Assembly: GCF_002288925.2 (NCBI RefSeq)
Contig: NW_022098024.1
Coordinates: forward strand, 2,368,814-2,432,813
Source of the DNA: Delphinapterus leucas
Taxonomy: Eukaryota > Chordata > Mammalia > Artiodactyla > Monodontidae
Direction of reading: 5' to 3'
DNA length: 64,000 nucleotides
Shown: one piece after another, positions 56,994-64,000 of the stretch
Numbering within the stretch: the first letter of the stretch is position 1
Layout of the letters: each line of letters opens with the position of its first letter
Made by a program: the position numbers and the translations under genes
The notes under the pieces: generated by a model
Seen by the model: the letters and a program-made list of their open reading frames with translations, nothing else
The model's database searches: none
What the model was told of the DNA's origin: nothing

Positions 56994-58180
56994 AAACACG
57001 TGTGTCTTCTCTGTAAATACTAACAATGAATCTTTTAAACAATTACCTCATCCCATTCTTCCAACATTACAATATGTTTACATTTCCTAGAATACCTCGA
57101 GTGTAGGAAGTCACATGTTGAAAGAAATACCTCTTTTATTATAAAAGGTAAATGAAAAATGGAGATTATACCTAGTTATATTTTTCTGGATCTTTTAACA
57201 TTTAATATCTCTGAAAATAGGCAAACTTTCCACACTTTTCCAATGGCTTAATCATTTTACACTTGAATATTACTTACTATTCTCTAAGCTACCTTCTTGG
57301 GAAGTATGAAATCTAATACAACAGGGAGATTTTGAGAATGAACTCTTATCCATTGGTATGAAATGATGCACTATAACTGCAAGTGAAATTCCTATAACAA
57401 ATATAGAAATACATTTAGAAAAGCAATTCACTTTTTGTATCTTCTGAAAATCATTTGTCACTCTCCCTTGTCATGTACAATATACTTTTATTGCTTTTTC
57501 AGTCTTAAATAAGAATTGTTAGCAGGATGGTGGTGAGATATCATTAGATGATCCATTTCTACTGCAGTCACCATATGGGGTTTGTCATCCAAGTGTGGGT
57601 TGAAAAGGATGGGGATGGAAAAATAAGTTACTCTTTTCATCTAACCTACAAGGACCCTGATAAGATATTTCTCTCCTTTACCACTTTAATCCCCCTTGTA
57701 TGTCTCTAATACACAGTGAATTGAATAATACTTAAATTTGTGGCAAAACAGCTAATGATATGAAGCTATAGGAAAAAGTGACAATGAGGCTGCCTCCTAT
57801 TTTAGTTTTCACTGGGCCTGCTTGGGCCAGTGATTTATTATAAGCAAAGTGAAGGGACAACTTTGCTCAGTGAGCTGAACTGAAGCAAGTTCTTCATATT
57901 GCTTTAATCTCCTTTCCACAGGAGGAAAATGTATGTTTTAAACATGTGATGAAAGAAACTATTTTTAATCATCTACCAACCACTTCCAATGATTAAAAAC
58001 AGAAGAAAACGTTTTACCTGTATCTTTTATGGGCATTATATATTTTTTAGAAATACATATTAGTATGGTTAGTATCTATCTGTCTGGTTATTTACAAATT
58101 GGAGAAAAATAAGGAGAAAGAGGCAGAAGTGATGACAACTTTAATAATAAAAGTATCATTTTAATATATAACCTGGGTTA
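56994..58180. other. Unique stretch with no gene seen
   Basis: No exon or repeat recognised. Confidence 0.5.
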
Positions 58181-58183
58181 GTG

Positions 58184-58396
58184 CAGGGTTTCTGAACCTT
58201 ATGACAATTGACATTTGGACCGATGGAATTTTGCTGTGGGAGCTGTCATGTTCATTGTAGGTGCTTAGTAGCATCCCTGCGTCCTACCCACCAGGGGTCA
58301 GTAGCAACCTCCTCCACCAGCTGTGACTATCAAACATAAGCAGATATTACAAAATGTTCTCTGGAGGGTAAAATCACCCAGAGCTAAGAACCACTG
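58184..58396 (+). mobile_element. Non-autonomous hAT element
   Basis: Inverted ends (cagggtttctgaacctta; right reverse complement cagtggttcttagctctg) with core 'attgacatttggacc..ctgtcatgttcattgtagg..tagcatccctgcgtcctacccaccag'. Flanking ggttagtg and gtttagag (6 of 8) fit an 8-bp hAT duplication. Confidence 0.8.
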
Positions 58397-58419
58397 GTTT
58401 AGAGCTTGACAGTTTTTCT

Positions 58420-58600
58420 GAGTATTTCTCTATCCTTTATTTCATTCTGACCTCACATGAACCCTCAAAATAGGTGATGTATTTTAGAAATGAGATAAAT
58501 GACTCTTAGGACAGTTAAGTAAATTACTGAAGGTAGCACTGCTACTGAATGGTACAATTAAGATTGCAATCCATGCCTTTTATCTTCCATAGAGTGGTTT
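58420..58600 (+). repeat. MIR SINE relic
   Basis: 'tgaaccctcaaaataggtgatgtattttagaaatgagataaatgactcttaggacagttaagtaaattactgaaggtagc' matches the MIR core and tail. Confidence 0.65.
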
Positions 58601-58612
58601 TTCCCCCTTGAT

Positions 58613-58800
58613 CAGTGGTTTTCAAACCTTGTTGTATGCCAGAACCAACTGGAGGGTTTTATACAACACTTCATGCAGGGTCCCATCCCTGGACTATTTG
58701 TTCACAAGGTCTAGATTAGAGCTCAACAGTCTACATTTCTAACTAGCTCTCAGGTGATGCCGATGCTACTTTTCCAGGGACCACACTTTGAGACTTAACA
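58613..58800 (+). repeat. MER5-type hAT element
   Basis: Starts cagtggttttcaaacc and includes 'ccagaaccaactggagggttttata', 'gggtcccatccctgg', 'ctcaggtgatgccgatgctacttttccagggaccacactttgag'. Nearly full MER5A. Confidence 0.85.
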
Positions 58801-59205
58801 GACTAGATTCTATTTAAGTGTAGCTTGCTTCACATTTTACAGTGTCCAGTACACTTCCCTAAAGCACAGCCTCTTCCCTAAGAGTAATTTGCAGAATTCA
58901 AATCTCCTCTAAGTGTGTGTTGAAGACTGTGACAATAGGTGATCAGCTTGTGACAGCAGGCAATCAGAATGACTGAAAGATTTCACTTGGAGGTCCAGAC
59001 TTAAGTTTCTATTCCATTAGAGTGCCTCTCTCAAGCTATCTTTTTACAAAAATAAAAAGTTAAATTGGATCACCATTAATGATGTGGCCAGTTCATGATA
59101 TAACTTTGGAAAAGTTACTTCAGCTCTAATTATCTTATCTCTAACATAAGAGCTTTTTAATGTAGATGATCACCTGAAACAGTTTATGTTCCATTATTAC
59201 TGTAA
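58801..59205. other. Unique stretch with no gene seen
   Basis: No exon or repeat recognised. Confidence 0.45.
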
Positions 59206-59206
59206 C

Positions 59207-59302
59207 TTTTTTTAATTGAAATATAGTTAATTTATACAATATTGTGGTAGTTTCACATGTACAGAAAGGTGATTCAGTTATACATATATACTGTCACATT
59301 TT
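59207..59302 (-). repeat. LINE-1 3'-end fragment
   Basis: 'attgaaatatagttaatttatacaatattgtggtagtttcac..gtacagaaaggtgattcagttatacatatata' is the reverse of an artiodactyl/cetacean-type L1 3' end. Heavily 5'-truncated. Confidence 0.75.
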
Positions 59303-60325
59303 TAGTGTATTTAAATGAAGATGAAAAGATCGGTGACATTTCTTATTTTTTTTTTCATGGATATCTGAATAACCATGTCTTATAACATTCTCTGTCAGTA
59401 AACTTCAGGTGTTGCCAATGGGATCTCAAAACCTTGTGCCTTTCTTTATTGTCCGGCTGAGAAATCTAATTTCTCATTTGTTTGTACGAGTCTAATTTGC
59501 CTGACATTGTTATTTCCCAATCTCTTCTTCAGTATTAAATGTCTTCAGATTCTGATCTGAAGTTCGTACTATATTTCAAAACTTATCCCGTGTTTCATAT
59601 TGTGTCAATCAAAAAATGTCTAAAACGAATTACAGAGTAATTTGATAAAGATCAGGAGATTTTTCTTTTTTCTCAATTGACATAAAATGAATGTGTAGTT
59701 TAGCTGAAGAAAATAGCTTCATCCTTTGGTAACATAAAAACATTATTCCCTCTTTGATCATTTCATTTGGAGAACATTTTTGTCACTTGTGAATAACATT
59801 GGAAACATTTTTGTTGGTCAAGTAAATCTGTATCAGCTTTTGTGAGTCACTCAGCTATAGCAAGAAGGGATCAAATCATTTAAATGGGGAATGAAGAAAT
59901 GGCAATAAAAGGGAGAGATTTTCATGGTTTTGTGTTTGCTTTTGCTGTGACTCATTTTCTTTTCTTTTCTTTTTTTCTTTTTTTTTTCGGCAAAGACTAT
60001 ATGTGAGCAAGGGGTCTCTGAGCAGTGAGGTGACAGAAACTGCATTAAGATCATTACTATAATTTTCCTTAAGATAAATACAAATTGTTAGCTACTTATC
60101 TAAATTATCCTTTATCTCTCTAATGCAGAAACTGCCACAGTTAGCCAGGATGCTTCTCAATTTCAGAAAAGCATTACCTAGGAAAATTGCAAATTGCACA
60201 AGTGCGAAAATAGAAAAATGATGATAAAATCCTCTATTGAGTTCTTTATAGTCATTGGAACTGCATTCAGGAACAATCTTATCACATCAACATCGAGATA
60301 AACGCAATGCAAGAGCACTGGGGGA
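59303..60325. other. Unique stretch; pyrimidine tract at 59951-59988
   Basis: No exon or repeat family seen except a C/T tract (cttttcttttcttttttt..) near 59951-59988. Confidence 0.5.
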
Positions 60326-60329
60326 CATT

Positions 60330-60505
60330 GGAGATGTAATACAAGGAGACTGACTACCCTGGATTAGAGCCCTTGCTTTGCCATCTACAGGTTGCATGAC
60401 CTGGAACAAGTTATTCAACTTCTCAGTCTTTTAATTTTCTCATCTATACAATGTGGATAGGAGTAGCACCTATCTCATAATGATTGTGTTATATATGAGG
60501 AAGTT
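60330..60505 (+). repeat. MIR SINE relic
   Basis: 'tggattagagcccttgctttgccatctacaggttgcatgacctggaacaagttattcaacttctcagtcttttaattttctcatctat' is a clear MIR. Confidence 0.85.
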
Positions 60506-61495
60506 TTATATTACCTTGTAAGTCACATATATAGTTTCAACAAATATACATTTTTTTATTGTTCAAGCAGCAATCTTTATCAAATTTGTTTTGGCCTGTT
60601 TCCTTGTTGTAGAGAATTTATAATTCATCAATGATAAAAATAAAGTTGGATTCAAAGATCTATCACTCTATCAGATAAATTACTTTTTGTACCAAAATTT
60701 AATTTAATTCAACAAATCTTTCTCAAATGCATACTGTTTGCCTGTCACAAAGCTGTAAGGATTCAAAAACAGAAAAAAAGCTGGGGCTATGATGACAAAA
60801 TTGTTCAATGTATTTAGGTTTAAAGAAATATTCTTATCTGTAAAATGGTAATCATAAAACTTGTTTTATTCATTTTACAGTCATATTGTGGACAGTAATA
60901 TAAGATAACTCATTCAAGATCAAACTTCTAGTGACAAAATAATGGATATGGATATCATCACATAATTTAAAGTGCAATACCAAAACCAAAGACTTAAATC
61001 TAAAAGGAAGCTATTGAAAATGTGTAGAAATTATCTCAGAAAACCCACTCAAAAGGTAATTTTTAACTACACGACAGATGATTTTTGGATACTACATCAA
61101 GCTTAGTCAAAGTTGAGCATCACCTGTGGCTACTCAACAGGCTAGCAGCTTTTAACATGTATGCCATGAAGTATTTTGATTCCAGGTGCTATTGATAACT
61201 AACAAGGAATATTGGAAAGGAAGAACTGGGCAGTAAGAATGTGTAAGTTGGTCTGTAATATCACTCAGGAACAAGGGGTTTGATTTTAATAACCAATGTC
61301 AATTTTCTCTCAGAGTCTTATATTCAAGTGGTTTCATTGGTTGCTGTTTTAGAGAGATGAAGTATAAAAGATGTATAAGATTAGAAATGAGGAAGGGATA
61401 AATTTCCTCTCTAGAATTATTTAAATTTAAAATTATTTAATAGCATATGGGCCAAACAAAATGTTGTTAATGGACAGATTGGATTCTTTGGCTAA
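60506..61495. other. Unique stretch with no gene seen
   Basis: AT-rich; no exon or repeat recognised. Confidence 0.5.
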
Positions 61496-61499
61496 AGAA

Positions 61500-64000
61500 T
61501 AGAGACAGGGAAAGATGGAAGGATAGGAAGCACCAAGGATCTGTCTCCCCACCTAGACAACAGTTGCACTGGCAGAATCTGTCTGATATAACTATTTTGG
61601 AATTCTGCAGTCTGTGGAAGGCTTGCAACTTCCAGGGGAAGACTTAGATGGTAAATTGTGATTAATTTTGGTCAATTATATTTTTTAGCCCAGTAGCAGT
61701 CACCCATCCTCCCACTCCAGCCACTTGGGAGCAGTTGTGCATGTGTTCCTGGAGCAGCCTGCACACAGCTTGCAGGAAGCAGGGTGGGCAAAAAGGACCC
61801 TCCAAATATCAAGGATCTGTCCTCTGATTACTGATTGCTGCTTTTAATCTCTTAGGTGCAAAGAAGCAGGTGGCCATTACTGTTGCACCTCCCCTCCTTT
61901 GTTATTAGCCTATTCCCCTCTGGCTGAAGGAATTACAAGGAGATTTAAAGGGCCAGCACCCTTCACCTCTTCATTTTGCTTTTTCCCCTTTTGGAAGCCA
62001 GACATTAATGAGTAGGACATTTAAAAGCAACTGAATATACGGGGAAAATTAGAAAGTGACAGCCCATCCCCAAGTTAAAGCACAAGCTCATAAAAGACCT
62101 CCTTGACACAGAGACAGTCACAGAATCAAAAAAAGAAAAATAATAAACTATGTTAACAACAACAAAAACAGCAAACCCTGGGGAAGGGAGAAAAATCTGA
62201 TTTCCAGAGTTAATGCATTGTTAGATTCAAATGTTCAGTTTTCAACAAGAGCAACACCTAATTATAAGGCATACAAAGAAAATGGAAAAATAGCCCATTC
62301 AAAGGGGTAAAATAAACTGATAGAAATTTTCTCTGAAAAAAGACCTGATGGCAGATCTGCTAAACAAAGATTTATAAACAGTTGTCTTAAAGATGCTAAA
62401 AGAACTAAAGGAAAATGTGGAGAAAGCCAACGGGAGAAAAGTATGAACACAATGGAAATACCAGTTAAGAGAGAGAAAACCTTAAAAGAAACCAATGAGA
62501 AATTCTGGGGCTGAAAAATACAATAACTGAAATGAAAAATACACTGGAGGGATTCAAAAAAGATTTGATCAGGCAGGCAGAAGAAAGAATAGTAAACTTG
62601 AAGACAGGACAATGGAAATTATCAAGTCTGAGGAGCAGAAAGAAAAAAGATTAAATAAAAGTAACCAGAGTCTAAGGGACCTATGGGACACCATCAAATA
62701 GATATACACCTTGTGGGAGTCCCAGAAGGAGAATAGAAAGAGAGGGACAAAGATAATATTTGAAAAAAATAATGACTGAAAACTTTCCAAATTTGATGAA
62801 AGAGTTGAATATAAATATCCAAGAAGGTCAGCAAACCCCAAGTAAGATGAACTCTAAGAGACTCACATTAAGACACATTATAATCAAATGTTTGAATGCC
62901 AAAAACAGAAGAATCTTAAAAGCAGCAATAGAGAAGTGACTCATCAAATGTAAAGGCTCCTCAACAATATTATTAGTAGATTTCTTAACAGAAACATTGA
63001 GGGTTGGAAAGCAGTGGACTAATATACTCAAAATGCTAAAAGAAAAAAAGTCCTGTTAACCAAGAATCTTATATCTGACAAAATAGTCCTTTAAAAATGA
63101 GGGAGAAATCAAGACATTCCCAGATAGACAAAAACTGTTTGATTTCTTCACCTCTAGGTTTGTCCTGCAAGAAATGCTCAAGAGAGTCCTACAGGATGAA
63201 ATAAAAGGACACCAGACTGTAACTTGAAGCAGTATGAAGAAATAAAGATCTCAATAAAGTAAATACATGGATTAGTATAAAATATAATATTATTGCAACA
63301 ACAGTTTATGACTCCACTTTTTGTTTTCTACACAATTTAAGAGACTAACACGTTAAAGAAAAACAACTATTAGTCTAAAACCTAGTACTATTGTAACTTC
63401 GGTTTGTAACTCTACATATTGCTTTCTACATAATTTAAGAGAATTATTAATTTATGTGTTTTGAGTACAAAAGGAATAAAGATGTTATTATATTTTTATA
63501 TTAAGAACCAAAAGGGGTGGAAATGAAGCTATTAAGGAACTGAATTTTTGTAGGTTATTGAAGTTAAGCAGGTTTAAATTCAGTGCTGAGCGTTATAACT
63601 TTAAGGTGTTAAATGTAACCCTTGTAGTAAGCATAAAGAAAAGAGCTATAGGATATACACAAAGTGAAATGAGAAAAAAAGTTAAATATTTACCTACAAA
63701 TAATCAACTAAACATAAAAGATAGTAGTACAGGAAATAAGGTACAGAAAAGCTGTAAGGTATATAGGATTTTGTTCATTACCTGCATTACTGTCTCATTT
63801 TGTCTTAATCCCTCCTTATGAATAATCATGTTAAGTGTAAATAGATTAAACCCTCCAATCAAAAGAAAAAGATTAAAAGAATGAATAAAAACACATGATC
63901 CAATTATATGCTGTCTACAGAAGACTTGCACAGAGAATTTATATAGATATTGCTCCAAAGATGATATACAAATGGCCAATAGGCACATGAAAAGATGCTC
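61500..64000 (+). mobile_element. Old L1M element, 5' half, rearranged, runs off window
   Basis: Plus-strand old L1. 5' UTR text ('gaattctgcagtctgtggaaggcttgcaacttccaggggaagac', 'gcctgcacacagcttgcaggaagcagggtgggc') is followed by decayed ORF1 (62400-63120: 'attgagggttggaaagcagtgg', 'aaaatgagggagaaatcaagacattcccagatagac'), a long inter-ORF region, and the ORF2 start (about 63800-63930: 'gtaaatagattaaaccctccaatcaaaag', 'gatccaattatatgctgtctac'). From about 63933 it switches to late ORF2 (translating MANRHMKRC at 63973), so the ORF2 middle is missing or a second L1 piece is joined. No intact ORF. Confidence 0.75.

Noticed and set aside
56753..57090. Overlapping 80-93 codon frames on both strands
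   Set aside because: They fall on a CHR SINE. The same SINE-derived peptides appear at 2407-2709, 36452-36803 and 41482-41773.
58265..58320. CTCF-like site (ccaccaggggtcagtag)
   Set aside because: It is part of the core of a hAT element, and a one-motif match without conservation data is too weak.
1..64000. A novel multi-gene biological system
   Set aside because: I found no cluster of open frames with shared orientation, promoters or domains. Everything coding-like traces to transposable elements or looks like chance.

Overview
The window is non-coding vertebrate DNA made mostly of interspersed repeats. I find no host gene, exon, tRNA or other housekeeping RNA that I can support. The most informative elements are short tRNA-Glu-derived SINEs of the CHR type: four short copies, at about 2426, 36506, 41567 and 56772 (the last reversed), and one long copy at about 6453. 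CHR SINEs are known from cetaceans, hippos and ruminants. With no Bov-B or Bov-tA elements seen and several near-consensus short copies, a whale or dolphin is the best guess (inference). The older layer (L2, MIR, MLT1, MLT2, MER5-like hAT elements, Tigger) is the usual fossil set of placental mammals.

Layout. 0-13.8 kb: ancient L2, MIR, MLT1 and hAT relics, two CHR SINEs, and one complete Tigger-type DNA transposon nested inside an L2. 13.8-20.14 kb: a near full-length LINE-1 on the minus strand (L1-A, 6.34 kb, 17-bp target-site duplication), with both ORFs recognisable but broken. 20.8-21.3 kb: an MLT2-like LTR. 22.36-25.92 kb: a second minus-strand LINE-1 (L1-B, 3.53 kb, 15-bp target-site duplication) that lost most of its coding region, so that its CpG-rich 5' UTR is joined directly to late ORF2. 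26-61 kb: mostly unique AT-rich DNA with scattered relics, including a 2.5 kb plus-strand L2 at 42.2-44.8 kb. 61.5-64 kb: the 5' half of an old plus-strand L1M with an internal junction, cut by the window end.

The most interesting signals are mutational and retrotransposition scars rather than genes. Both complete young L1 insertions carry extra non-L1 DNA between the L1 3' end and the terminal poly(A). In each case it lies inside the target-site duplications and has an AATAAA signal just before the tail, the signature of L1 3' transduction. Two perfect 22-bp inverted repeats (1963-2033 and 41083-41134) look like fold-back template-switch mutations. The second sits in an L2 relic where the remembered consensus suggests which arm was inserted. 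Short recent tandem duplications, a GA/CG compound tract and a short telomere-like motif complete the list.

Repeat family names come from memory of consensus sequences and were not checked against a library. Boundaries of old relics are approximate (tens of bases). Boundaries of young insertions with target-site duplications should be accurate to a few bases.
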